Positions 20,786 to 28,754 of a stretch of 39,665 nt of DNA are shown piece after piece; within the stretch, counting starts at the first letter, position 1, and each line of letters begins with the position of its first letter. A program made the position numbers and the translations under genes. Under the pieces are notes generated by a model that made no database searches, was not told the origin of the DNA, and saw nothing but the letters and a program-made list of their open reading frames with translations. This DNA is from Enterococcus viikkiensis (GTDB taxonomy: Bacteria > Bacillota > Bacilli > Lactobacillales > Enterococcaceae): assembly GCF_005405345.1 (NCBI RefSeq), contig NZ_BJDW01000024.1, forward strand, positions 1 to 39,665, read 5' to 3'.

Positions 20786-20816
20786 TAAAAAAACCGGTAC
20801 GAAAGAACGTACCGGT
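20786..20816 (-). terminator. Terminator after sagA
   Basis: Eight-bp stem ACCGGTAC/GTACCGGT (20793-20800 and 20809-20816), followed on the minus strand by seven Ts. Confidence 0.9.
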
Positions 20817-20838
20817 AAGTAATTGTTTAAATTCTTGA

Positions 20839-22332
20839 TTACATGCGAACTGCAAAGCTTGGTGCAAAGTAGCTTACAGAACCTACGGTAACTGATTGGC
20901 CTGGTTGAGGTGCGTGGATATATTGTCCTCCACCCATTGCGATCGCTACGTGATATGAACCACCAGGGCTACCCCAGAAGTATAAGTCGCCTGCTTGTGC
21001 TTCACCGACAGAGATACGTGTTCCAGCTGATTCTTGAGGAACTGTCCAGCCACCGATTTCACGACCAGTTGCTTGGCGGAATACATAAGATGTAAATCCA
21101 GAACAGTCAAATCCAGCTGGTGTTTTTCCACCCCATACATATGGTGTACCAATGTATTTCATTGCTTCAGCAACAACGCCCGCTGTGTTTCCTGAAGGTG
21201 CAGGAGTTGGCGCTGGCGCCGGTGTTGGTTCAGGAGTCGGCGTAGGTGTTGGCGCCGGCGTTTGGTTAGACCCTTGGTTCCCAGAATTTGAATTTCCGTT
21301 GTTAGTTGGTGTTTCTGGTGTTGTTGATGGTGTTGTTGATGGTGTTGTTTCCGGTGTCGTTGATTCAGAAGTGGCACCACCACCTTGGACATTATCTTCA
21401 CTAGTTGATGCAGTTGAAGAGTCAACCGTGCTTGATTGTGTTGTTTGTTCTGTTGATGAAGCTTCCGTTGTAGAAGATTCTACAGTTGAACTTTCTGTTG
21501 AAGATGTATTAGCGGCTGCTTCTTCTTGCGCTTTCCGATCCGCTTCAGCTTTTGCATCTGCATCAGCTTTTGCTTGACGTTCTACTTCAGCTTTTTGAGC
21601 TGCTTCTTGTGCTTCAGCAGCTTTCTTAGCTTCTTCTTGTACACGTTGTTGTTCTTGGATTGCTGCTGCTTGTTTATCCTTCAAGTTGGCTTTTTCACCT
21701 TCAGCTGTTGCTTGTTCTGCTGCTAATGTTGTTGTTTGAACATTCAAATCAGCTTGCTTAGTAATTAAATCGCCTTTTTGGCTTTCTAAAGCTGCTTGGT
21801 TAGCAGTAATTTGTTCTTGTTGTTTTTGAGTTTCAGCTTGTTTTTGTTCAACTTCCACTTTATCAGCTTTTTGTTGTTCAACTAAGTCATTGTTTGCTTT
21901 AACGATTGTTGACATCGCTTGAACACGACCAACAGCATCGCTGAATGATTCAGCATTCAATACTACGTCAATAACATTGGTTGATGATTGTTTTACTTGT
22001 ACGTCACGAGCTTGTTCTTTGATTGCTTCAGAACGTTTTTCGATCCGTTCTTGCAAGGTTTTGATTTGTTTTTGTAGGTCTTGTGATTTTTGTCTTAGTG
22101 TTGCTTGTTCATTTAATAAACTTTGAGCTTTGTCATTAATTGAAGCAACTTCACCTTCTAATGCACTGATTTGTGATTGTGCATCCGTTTGTTGGTTCTG
22201 TAAACTTGAGATTTTCGCATCTTGATCAGCGATTTTACTATCGAATTCATCGGCAGAAGCTGCGGCTGGAGCTGCTAATGCGCTTAATGTTACTGAACAT
22301 ACCATTAATGCTGATAACAAACTTTTTTTCAC
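20839..22332 (-). CDS. sagA: Secreted NlpC/P60 peptidoglycan endopeptidase, SagA-like
   Basis: SagA of E. faecium is an essential secreted D,L-endopeptidase that cuts peptidoglycan stems, aids daughter-cell separation and releases NOD2-active muropeptides. This protein has a signal peptide (KKSLLSALMVCSVTLSALA, cleavage near ASA-DE), a coiled-coil region (about 27-270, Lys, Gln, Ala and Glu rich), a Ser/Thr and then Pro/Thr linker (about 270-385), and an NlpC/P60 domain with Cys410 (FDCSGF), His461 (YHVAI) and His473 (YIHAP). I chose the GTG at 22332: CGGAGG lies 9 bases upstream, and the protein then starts as SagA does. An ATG ten codons earlier (first base 22362) has no Shine-Dalgarno. The mature N- and C-termini match E. 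faecium SagA closely, while the linker differs. Confidence 0.93.
   Translation of the reverse strand: MKKSLLSALMVCSVTLSALAAPAAASADEFDSKIADQDAKISSLQNQQTDAQSQISALEGEVASINDKAQSLLNEQATLRQKSQDLQKQIKTLQERIEKRSEAIKEQARDVQVKQSSTNVIDVVLNAESFSDAVGRVQAMSTIVKANNDLVEQQKADKVEVEQKQAETQKQQEQITANQAALESQKGDLITKQADLNVQTTTLAAEQATAEGEKANLKDKQAAAIQEQQRVQEEAKKAAEAQEAAQKAEVERQAKADADAKAEADRKAQEEAAANTSSTESSTVESSTTEASSTEQTTQSSTVDSSTASTSEDNVQGGGATSESTTPETTPSTTPSTTPETPTNNGNSNSGNQGSNQTPAPTPTPTPEPTPAPAPTPAPSGNTAGVVAEAMKYIGTPYVWGGKTPAGFDCSGFTSYVFRQATGREIGGWTVPQESAGTRISVGEAQAGDLYFWGSPGGSYHVAIAMGGGQYIHAPQPGQSVTVGSVSYFAPSFAVRM
21170..21520 (-). repeat. Low-complexity repeats coding the SagA linker
   Basis: Within sagA, short tandem units encode TTPSTTPSTTPET, and PTPTPTPEPTPAPAPTPAPS, with a Ser/Thr/Glu-rich tract (ESSTVESSTTEASSTEQ) before them. 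At DNA level, GGTGTTGTTGAT-like units repeat around 21313-21350 and PT/PAP codon runs around 21200-21260. Such tracts change length by slippage between strains. The reading frame is kept here. Confidence 0.7.
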
Positions 22333-22401
22333 TTTTAATGTCCTCCGACTACTTTTTTTCATTTTTGAATTTTATTAGACTTTTTTACTAACACATTCAT
22401 G

Positions 22402-22445
22402 AGTTTACCATAGCTGTATGTCATGCATATAATAGCTTTGTTACA
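22402..22445 (-). promoter_or_regulatory. Candidate sagA promoter with WalR-like box
   Basis: On the minus strand, TGTAAC-AAAGC-TATTAT (22445-22429) fits the WalR consensus of two TGTWAH half-sites spaced by 5, with one mismatch. The next 20 bases lead to an extended -10, TGGTAAACT (hexamer 22407-22402). The box overlaps where the -35 would be, as expected of an activator site. WalR controls peptidoglycan hydrolases in Firmicutes. Its role at this gene is inference. Confidence 0.4.
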
Positions 22446-22488
22446 AAAATATTTCATTTTGCTATTTTTTACTTACAAATTTGAAATA

Positions 22489-22520
22489 TAAAAAAACAGA
22501 AGCGAAAGCTCCTGTTTTTT
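22489..22520 (-). terminator. Terminator after mreD
   Basis: AAACAG-A-AGC/GCT-C-CTGTTT around a GAAA-type loop (about 22494-22517). On the minus strand it is followed by a T run. One mismatch lies in the stem. Confidence 0.75.
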
Positions 22521-22547
22521 TTAGTCAGCGCTATTCTATTGTAGATC

Positions 22548-23078
22548 TTAAATATCCAGACTCTCATCCGCTGGTGCAATCAGTAGCTTTTCCAACGGAA
22601 AGATAAAAATTACAAAGATAAAAATGTTGAAGAGCAACGTTGGACCTAGATACCGAGGAACAAAATAATCGCTGCTGGTTCCAGTCAAACCAAAAACGGT
22701 TTGCAGTAATAAACTAACTAATTCAAAAATCGTCACACTAATGACCATCGTGAAAAATAAGGTTAAAATATTTTGCTGAATAACCTCTTTAAAAAAATAC
22801 AACAGCATCACTAACAACGGGAAAATCACAGCATAAATCCCAATGACACCGATGTAGTATAAATCGTACAAGATTCCTATAACCAAAGCTGTTCCCAGTA
22901 AAAATCGCTCATCGATAACCTTGGAAACGATCAGCAAAGCAAGCAAGGCAAAATGCGCGTTTGCAACGTATGCATTGTTTGTCCAAGAAGCCATTATTCG
23001 AGTGATATGGGCATCTAATAAAAATAGTAAAAATAATAAAATCGGCGTGATATATTTCAGTGTTGTTCGTTGGATCAT
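22548..23078 (-). CDS. mreD: Rod shape-determining protein MreD
   Basis: This 176-residue membrane protein has about five or six hydrophobic helices spread over its length, the MreD plan. It works with MreC in the lateral or peripheral wall synthesis complex. Sequence motifs in the family are weak, so the call rests on the topology, the size and the 4-base ATGA overlap with mreC. Ovoid cocci such as enterococci carry mreCD without mreB next to them, and no mreB is seen here. Confidence 0.9.
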   Translation of the reverse strand: MIQRTTLKYITPILLFLLFLLDAHITRIMASWTNNAYVANAHFALLALLIVSKVIDERFLLGTALVIGILYDLYYIGVIGIYAVIFPLLVMLLYFFKEVIQQNILTLFFTMVISVTIFELVSLLLQTVFGLTGTSSDYFVPRYLGPTLLFNIFIFVIFIFPLEKLLIAPADESLDI

Positions 23079-23935
23079 TCGGCCGCCCCTGCCATTCTTT
23101 GGACAATCGTCACCACAGAAATATCATACATCTGTGCGTATGGTTTGATATACACCTCACGATTTAATCCGTAGCTGTCAGGTTTTACTTTGACAACCGT
23201 CCCAATTGGCAAGTCCGCAGGCGAATTCCCACCTAATCCGGAGGTTTGGACAACATCGCCTTCTTTGATGTCTTGATCTCCGGTAATCTCTGACGCAATT
23301 AGCTGTTGCTCTTTTATATTGTAGTTATTTAATACGCCAAAAGAATTCCCTTTATTTGAACTTATTTTTACGGGAAAATGATTGCTGTTTTTATTATTTG
23401 AAGTTAATAACTGGATTTTTGAGGAATGCGCATTGACTTCCATTACTCGTCCAATCAGTCCTTTTTGTGACATCACTGCCATATTTCCTTCAACACCATC
23501 ACTGCTACCCTTATCAACAATCAACATATCCTGCCACGTATCCGGCGAGCGGGTAATAACATTGGCGGTCACCTTTTGATAGCTGGTCAACGTTTGATTC
23601 AGTTCTAGCTCAGCTTTTAAATGTTCGATTTCTTGGGCTTGGTTCTTGGTTTGTTGCTTCACTTCATCATATTGATCGACTTCATTCTTCAATTTTTCGT
23701 TTTCTTGATACGTATTGACTAGGTTGGAAACAGATTGAACGCCCCCCGTTACCCAACGTCCCGGTGCTGTGATTATTTTATCAACGACACTCACTGTATC
23801 ATTGATCGCGGACTGAACAATATTCGTTCCACTATCTTTTGCACGATTTGCCGCGGTGATCGAGACGGTCGTGACAACAATAATAACAACAATTAACAAA
23901 ATAATAATATTCTTATTTGGATTAAACTTTCTCAC
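23075..23935 (-). CDS. mreC: Rod shape-determining protein MreC
   Basis: MreC is a bitopic scaffold for peripheral peptidoglycan synthesis. The 286 residues comprise a short basic N-terminus, a membrane helix (about 10-28, IIILLIVVIIVVTTVSI), a coiled coil (about 65-112, NEKLKNEVDQYDEVKQQ) and a beta-rich C-terminal domain with TANVITRSPDTWQDMLIVDKGSSDGV, GLIGRV and VVQTSGLGG. The start is GTG, with GAGGTG 5 bases upstream. An extended -10 (TGGTAAAAT, about 23977-23969 on the minus strand) may be its promoter. It is followed by mreD and then sagA, grouping wall synthesis with wall cutting. Confidence 0.95.
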   Translation of the reverse strand: MRKFNPNKNIIILLIVVIIVVTTVSITAANRAKDSGTNIVQSAINDTVSVVDKIITAPGRWVTGGVQSVSNLVNTYQENEKLKNEVDQYDEVKQQTKNQAQEIEHLKAELELNQTLTSYQKVTANVITRSPDTWQDMLIVDKGSSDGVEGNMAVMSQKGLIGRVMEVNAHSSKIQLLTSNNKNSNHFPVKISSNKGNSFGVLNNYNIKEQQLIASEITGDQDIKEGDVVQTSGLGGNSPADLPIGTVVKVKPDSYGLNREVYIKPYAQMYDISVVTIVQRMAGAAE

Positions 23936-24044
23936 TTAGGCACCTCTGGACACTATAATATAAAATGAATTTTACCACTAAACGTGGGGATTAAAAAGCG
24001 CCAGCCGTTGATTTTAAAGAATTTTAGTATCTCTCAAAAATGAA

Positions 24045-24097
24045 AAAGAAGCAGGTCAACCACTGCTACAATAATCAGCTCCTTGACCTACTTCTTT
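24045..24097 (-). terminator. Terminator after thiN
   Basis: Fifteen-base arms, AAAGAAGCAGGTCAA and TTGACCTACTTCTTT (24045-24059 and 24083-24097), pair with one mismatch. The T-rich tail follows on the minus strand. The upstream arm overlaps the thiN stop codon. It ends the long unit that runs from rsgA. Confidence 0.8.
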
Positions 24098-24734
24098 AAA
24101 CATCACGACTTTGAATGACAGCAATCATCCCTTTTGAGAAAACTACCTCTGCCTGGCCAATTAAAAACTCATTGCTAGCTAGGCTAGTAGGCTGTTGGAA
24201 ATCCGCTTTCTTCAATTCATATTTAAAATTGGTTAGTGACAACTCCTTTACTGCTGTCAAACAGCAGAAGGCAACATACTTCATGCCCGCTTCTTGCTCA
24301 AGTCCATAGGAACCTGGAGCCAAATACTTAATCGTGTTCCCTCGATCGCTAATCGTAATCTGCGAAAGAAACGGTTGAAAGCGTGGTTCCAAGCCCAACC
24401 ATAAATTCGCCAGCAAATGATCCAATCGTCCGCCAGTCGCTCCAATCAGCGTCACTTCTGCTTGAGGAAATCGCTCAAATGCCTTCACTAAAGCCAACTG
24501 AGTATCCGTGTCATCCTTTTCCGCCGGAGCTTCCAACACTTCTCCAATCTGACTGAAGACCTCTTCTTTTTCTTTTTCATTCAACGAATCAAAATCACCA
24601 ATGGCTAGATCCGGCACGATCCCTCGACGCAAAAGAAACAAATTGCCACGATCAATCCCGATGATTTTTTCAAATTTAGTTGAAAAAGCAGGCCAGTGAT
24701 TGGGATCACCGCCTGCTACAAGTAAGACCTGCAT
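24096..24734 (-). CDS. thiN: Thiamine pyrophosphokinase
   Basis: This enzyme transfers pyrophosphate from ATP to thiamine to make the cofactor TPP. The 212-residue protein shows IGIDRGNLFLLRRGIVPDLAIGDFDSL with the acidic catalytic residues, EKDDTDTQLAL, and GATGGRLDHLLANLWL, all typical of the family, followed by a C-terminal thiamine-binding domain. Its ATG shares one base with the rpe stop (TAATG), so translation is coupled. The rpe-thiN pair after rsgA is conserved in Firmicutes. No TPP riboswitch is visible upstream. Confidence 0.95.
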   Translation of the reverse strand: MQVLLVAGGDPNHWPAFSTKFEKIIGIDRGNLFLLRRGIVPDLAIGDFDSLNEKEKEEVFSQIGEVLEAPAEKDDTDTQLALVKAFERFPQAEVTLIGATGGRLDHLLANLWLGLEPRFQPFLSQITISDRGNTIKYLAPGSYGLEQEAGMKYVAFCCLTAVKELSLTNFKYELKKADFQQPTSLASNEFLIGQAEVVFSKGMIAVIQSRDV

Positions 24735-25384
24735 TAATCTAAAGCCGCCCGCAAAGCATTAATTTTTTCTTGCGGATTTTCTGCGTCATAAATATATGAA
24801 CCCGCAACAAAAACATCAGCACCCACTTGAGCACATTTTTTAGCCGTTTCTGGTTGAATTCCACCATCGACTTCGATTTCATAATGGTAACCTTGTTCTT
24901 TTCTTAAACGATCCAACTCAGCGATTTTTTCAACCGTACTTTCGATGAAGCTTTGGCCGCCAAATCCAGGATTAACGGTCATCACCAAGACTTGATCCAC
25001 ATCCCCTAAAACACATTTGACAGCTTCGACTGGTGTACCAGGATTTAAGACAACCCCTGGTTTCACCCCCGCTGCTTTAATCATTTGAATTACCCGATGA
25101 ATATGAGGCGTTGCCTCCACATGTGCCATGATAATATCTGCACCAGCCTTGGCAAAATCGCTAATATAATTTTCAGGATTGGCGATCATCAAATGAACAT
25201 CCAACGGTAGCTTCGTTACAGGACGTAATGCTTTGACAACAACTTGACCAAAGGAAATATTTGGTACAAAGTTTCCATCCATCACGTCGATGTGAATATA
25301 ATCCACACCTGCATCCTCTACCATTTTGACCTCTTCACCTAGTCGTGCAAAATCCGCACTTAAAATCGATGGGGCAATTTTCAT
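24734..25384 (-). CDS. rpe: Ribulose-phosphate 3-epimerase
   Basis: Rpe interconverts ribulose-5-phosphate and xylulose-5-phosphate in the pentose phosphate pathway. The 216-residue TIM barrel begins KIAPSILSADFARLGEEV and has YIHIDVMDGNFVPNISFG, DVHLMI, VLVMTVNPGFGGQSFI and EVDGGIQPETA with the metal-binding His and Asp residues. AAGGAG precedes the ATG by 8 bases. It lies 184 bases after rsgA and overlaps thiN by one base. The 184-base gap shows no clear terminator and no gene that I can support. Confidence 0.96.
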   Translation of the reverse strand: MKIAPSILSADFARLGEEVKMVEDAGVDYIHIDVMDGNFVPNISFGQVVVKALRPVTKLPLDVHLMIANPENYISDFAKAGADIIMAHVEATPHIHRVIQMIKAAGVKPGVVLNPGTPVEAVKCVLGDVDQVLVMTVNPGFGGQSFIESTVEKIAELDRLRKEQGYHYEIEVDGGIQPETAKKCAQVGADVFVAGSYIYDAENPQEKINALRAALD

Positions 25385-25568
25385 AGTTCCTACTCCTTTT
25401 TCATTTTAATGTATTTATTTTCCTTTCAGAAAAATAAGTCCGATCTTCAAGCCGTATAGCATCCTTCTAGCGCTTTCCTTTTGTCCTCGTTTGGACCTTT
25501 TTTCTGTTTTTAAACCTTGTAAACTGTGAAAAGTCGGACTGCCATCCTTTTTCATTTTGTAGAATATG

Positions 25569-26447
25569 TTATTTCTTTTTATAGATTGGACGGCGTTTTT
25601 CGATTTCTTGTAAAAATTGCAAGTAATTGTCGTAGCGGTTCTGGGCGATTTCCCCCGCTTCAACTTGACGTTTTACTTCGCAACCAGGTTCTTTAACATG
25701 GCGACATTCTCGAAAGCGGCACTTAGGCGCAGCGGCCCGGAATTCTGGAAATTCTTTTGGTAATTCTTCGACAGTCAGCTCTAGAAATTCGATTGAACTG
25801 AAGCCCGGCGTATCTGCTACCAGACCGTCAAACAACTCTAGTAATTCCACATGGCGCGTCGTATGGCGTCCACGACCTAAAGCATCAGAAATTTCGCCAG
25901 TCGCTAAATTCAATTCTGGTGAAACATCATTCAGCAAAGTGGATTTACCTGCTCCAGATTGTCCCATGAAAACCGTTAACTGATGGGCGAATAAATCGGT
26001 TAGTTTCTTCTTGTCCTGTTCGCCATCTATCACTGGATACCCTAAAGGCTCATAAACCGACCGAATTTTTTCCACCATCGTTGAATCAGAAACAATATCG
26101 GTCTTTGATAAATAAATAATCGGATGAATGTCATTATTTTCAAGGGTGACTAAAAAGCGATCCAATAAATTATAGGAAAAATTGGGTTCCACCAAGCTAG
26201 TGACAATTACGCCTTGATCAACATTGGCTACCGGCGGACGAACCAATTCATTTTTGCGGGGTAATAGCTCCAAAATATAGCCTTCACTATTTTCTTCACT
26301 GCTAAATACTACTTCGTCTCCCACTAAAGGTGTCAATTTCTTTTTACGAAAATTTCCTCGCGCCCGCGTTTGATGAATTTTCCCCTCGCTAGCAACATAA
26401 TAAAAACCACTTAAAGCTTTACGAATCTGTCCTTCGATTCGTCTCAT
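25569..26447 (-). CDS. rsgA: Small-subunit ribosome biogenesis GTPase RsgA
   Basis: RsgA is a circularly permuted GTPase that checks late 30S maturation. The 292 residues carry an N-terminal OB domain (1-75), then the permuted GTPase order: LSKTDIV (G4), GQSGAGKSTLLN (G1), RGRHTTRHVEL (G2) and DTPGFSS (G3). The C-terminal zinc finger (CRFRECRHVKEPGC) follows. The ATG directly abuts AAGGAG, leaving almost no spacing, yet no better in-frame start exists. A 7-bp hairpin (AAGCTGT/ACAGCTT, about 26463-26485) lies in the leader. A likely extended -10 (TGCTACAAT) is at about 26506-26498, after the kinase-gene terminator. Confidence 0.95.
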   Translation of the reverse strand: MRRIEGQIRKALSGFYYVASEGKIHQTRARGNFRKKKLTPLVGDEVVFSSEENSEGYILELLPRKNELVRPPVANVDQGVIVTSLVEPNFSYNLLDRFLVTLENNDIHPIIYLSKTDIVSDSTMVEKIRSVYEPLGYPVIDGEQDKKKLTDLFAHQLTVFMGQSGAGKSTLLNDVSPELNLATGEISDALGRGRHTTRHVELLELFDGLVADTPGFSSIEFLELTVEELPKEFPEFRAAAPKCRFRECRHVKEPGCEVKRQVEAGEIAQNRYDNYLQFLQEIEKRRPIYKKK

Positions 26448-26497
26448 CTCCTTTTTGTTTCAAAGCTGTAATTCCTGACAGCTTGTCCGTTTGTCTC

Positions 26498-26506
26498 ATT
26501 GTAGCA
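26498..26506 (-). promoter_or_regulatory. Candidate rsgA promoter (extended -10)
   Basis: On the minus strand, TGCTACAAT gives TGn plus TACAAT (hexamer 26503-26498). The -35 is weak (CTGAAA at 17 bases). It lies between the kinase-gene terminator and rsgA. Confidence 0.5.
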
Positions 26507-26535
26507 TACTTCATTTTTCGTTTCAGTACAAATGA

Positions 26536-26575
26536 CCTAAAAAACCTTTCCTGATTCAAAATCAGGAAAGGTTTT
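26536..26575 (-). terminator. Terminator after the PASTA kinase gene
   Basis: Perfect 15-bp stem AAAACCTTTCCTGAT/ATCAGGAAAGGTTTT (26541-26555 and 26561-26575) with a 5-base loop, followed by Ts on the minus strand. Confidence 0.95.
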
Positions 26576-26576
26576 C

Positions 26577-28754
26577 TTAAGGAACCGTGATCGTTTCAGC
26601 TCCCAAAATGTCGCTCTTGGTAATAACTGAATTGCCATTGCGTTGAACCTCAACAGTAGCTGGCTGATCCCCCTCCGTTGTAACCGATACGGTTCTTTCG
26701 GCGGATTGGGTATTTTTATCTATTGTAAAATCTAATTTTTGCGTTGCTGTTTCATTTTTTGCATCCGTCACTAAAACGGTAATCGTATCTTTCTGATCAC
26801 CCGAGCCGGTAAAGCTTGCTGCGAGCGTGACATCAAAGGTTTTTGTGGTGGGCTCTTCTGATTCTTGGGTTTCTTCTGGACCTTTTGAGACGACGACAGT
26901 AACTGTAGCACCTTTTTTTACGGAGCCAGCACTTGGATTCGTTGAAATGACTTTCCCAGCAGCAACTTCGCTGGAAAATTCTTGTGTTTCGAGATACTTC
27001 AGCCCTAAATTAGTAATGGCCGCTTCCGCTTCGGCTTTGTCTTTTCCAGTTTGATCGTCCAGTTGGACATTGGCCGAACCAGTGCTTACTTTCAAAGTAA
27101 TCGTATCTTTAGCAGTCATCGCTGTCCCACCGACTGGATTTTGACTGATCACTTCTCCTGCTGGAACAACTTCATCACTTGCCGAAGTTTGATTAATCTG
27201 ACTGTCTGTGATGCCTAACTCCAAGAGTTCTTCTCGTGCGTTCTGGTATTCCCAGCCAGTATAATTCCCGATTTTGATAGTCTTCGGTCCATCCGAAACT
27301 TGAAAAACCACTTCATCATTTTTCGGATCAACTTTTGTACCAGCTTTCGGTTCTTGGCTAATAATCTGATCTTCAGGGATTGTATCGCTATTTACGAGCT
27401 CAATCCGAATATTCTTCGATAAAAATCCAATGTCTTGCAGGTCCTCTTGCGCGTCCCGGATTTTTTCACCTTTATACTCTTTGATTGCGACCTTTTTCGT
27501 ACCAGAACTAACATATAGACGAACCTGTTGGCTTTTTTTGATCATGTTGCCAGCTGCTGGATTGGTTCGAACAACGCGACCTTTTCCGATTATATCGCTG
27601 GGAACCTCTTTTGCTTTACTCTTAACGGATAAGCCAGCATCTTTTAACGCGCTGCGAGCTGCGGCTTCAGTCATATCCTCCACTTGTGGGATTGAGACTT
27701 CCGCTGAACTAGTCAAAAGATACGCGGTAGTACCGCCAATAATTCCTAAGAGTAAAATCAATAGAAAAATAAAGCGGCGTTTGCCTTTTTTCTTTTTCGG
27801 TTTTTCTTCTGACAGCGGCTCTTCCACTTTTGTTTCTTCTGGCGGATTCTCCGGCTGGATCGGCGTCAACGCCTTTGTCTCATCCAACATCACTGTTGGT
27901 TGCCAAGGTAGCTCATCTATTCTGCTTGGTGAAAGGGCCGTAGAAAGATCTTCAGCCATTTCCTCCGCGGTTTTATAGCGATCCGCAGGCTCCTTTGCAG
28001 TGGCGTGCATCACAATATTTTCTAAAGCTTGAGGAACTTCCGGATCAAAACTTTTTACGGAAGGCATCTTATCTTGAAAATGCTTCAAGGCAATCGTTAC
28101 GGCTGATTCACCATCAAAAGGCACATTACCCGTTAACATTTCATACAAGATAATACCTAACGCATAAATATCTGATTGCTTTGTGGCCATTCCGCCTCGT
28201 GCCTGTTCCGGCGATAAGTAATGGACAGAGCCTAACATTGAATTGGTTTGGGTCAAAGAGGTTTCAGATAAGGCGATCGCGATTCCGAAGTCAGCGATCT
28301 TAACCACGTCTTCTTGATCCATCAAAATATTTTGCGGCTTCAAATCACGGTGAATAATCCCATGAGCGTGTGCCAAACTAACAGCAGATAAAACTTGTTG
28401 CATGATATCAACGATCTTGCTGTAAGAAATAGGATGTTTCGTTTGAATAAAACGTTTTAGATCCATTCCTTTGACATATTCCATGACCAAATACTGCATA
28501 CCGCTCTCTTCATCGACATCATAAACGCCGACGATATTCGGATGCACCAATTCTGTTGCTGCCAGCGCTTCTCGCTGGAAGCGGCGAATTGCCGTTTGAT
28601 CATTTTGAAAGTCAAAGCGTAATATTTTGATGGCAACATCACGATCCAAAATCAAATCGTGGGCCAAAAAGACGTTTGCCATCCCGCCACTGCCGATACT
28701 GGCGATAACTTTATAACGTCCATTGACCAATTTGCCTATTTCGATCATGGACAT
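26577..28754 (-). CDS. prkC: PASTA-domain Ser/Thr kinase (IreK/PrkC/Stk)
   Basis: This membrane kinase senses wall fragments or lipid II. In E. faecalis its orthologue IreK controls cephalosporin resistance. Residues 1-275 are the kinase domain: Gly loop (GSGGMANV, 21-28), Lys43, HRDLKPQN (135-142) and DFGIA (155-159) with a Thr/Ser-rich activation loop. A Pro/Glu/Lys linker precedes one membrane helix (327-347). Four PASTA repeats follow (about 351-418, 419-490, 491-559, 560-627). The final 98 residues are Thr/Ser rich, beta-strand-like and not PASTA. The start is the ATG at 28754 or the ATG two codons later (28748). Known homologues begin like the latter. It overlaps the phosphatase gene by ten bases. 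Confidence 0.96.
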   Translation of the reverse strand: MSMIEIGKLVNGRYKVIASIGSGGMANVFLAHDLILDRDVAIKILRFDFQNDQTAIRRFQREALAATELVHPNIVGVYDVDEESGMQYLVMEYVKGMDLKRFIQTKHPISYSKIVDIMQQVLSAVSLAHAHGIIHRDLKPQNILMDQEDVVKIADFGIAIALSETSLTQTNSMLGSVHYLSPEQARGGMATKQSDIYALGIILYEMLTGNVPFDGESAVTIALKHFQDKMPSVKSFDPEVPQALENIVMHATAKEPADRYKTAEEMAEDLSTALSPSRIDELPWQPTVMLDETKALTPIQPENPPEETKVEEPLSEEKPKKKKGKRRFIFLLILLLGIIGGTTAYLLTSSAEVSIPQVEDMTEAAARSALKDAGLSVKSKAKEVPSDIIGKGRVVRTNPAAGNMIKKSQQVRLYVSSGTKKVAIKEYKGEKIRDAQEDLQDIGFLSKNIRIELVNSDTIPEDQIISQEPKAGTKVDPKNDEVVFQVSDGPKTIKIGNYTGWEYQNAREELLELGITDSQINQTSASDEVVPAGEVISQNPVGGTAMTAKDTITLKVSTGSANVQLDDQTGKDKAEAEAAITNLGLKYLETQEFSSEVAAGKVISTNPSAGSVKKGATVTVVVSKGPEETQESEEPTTKTFDVTLAASFTGSGDQKDTITVLVTDAKNETATQKLDFTIDKNTQSAERTVSVTTEGDQPATVEVQRNGNSVITKSDILGAETITVP

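Noticed and set aside
21152-21577. Plus-strand frame of 141 codons inside sagA
   Set aside because: It is the antisense of the repeat-rich linker, giving a Val/Gly-rich translation with no start signal. The minus-strand gene explains the sequence.
22333-22362. ATG at 22360-22362 as the sagA start
   Set aside because: No Shine-Dalgarno and a poor signal peptide. The GTG at 22332 fits better.
24735-25568. TPP riboswitch for thiN
   Set aside because: thiN is coupled to rpe by a one-base overlap, and no thi-box pattern (CUGAGA with ACCUGA) was found in the leader upstream of rpe.
25415-25663. Open frame of 82 codons overlapping the end of rsgA
   Set aside because: It starts inside rsgA in another frame, has a low-complexity basic composition, no ribosome-binding site and no recognisable family.
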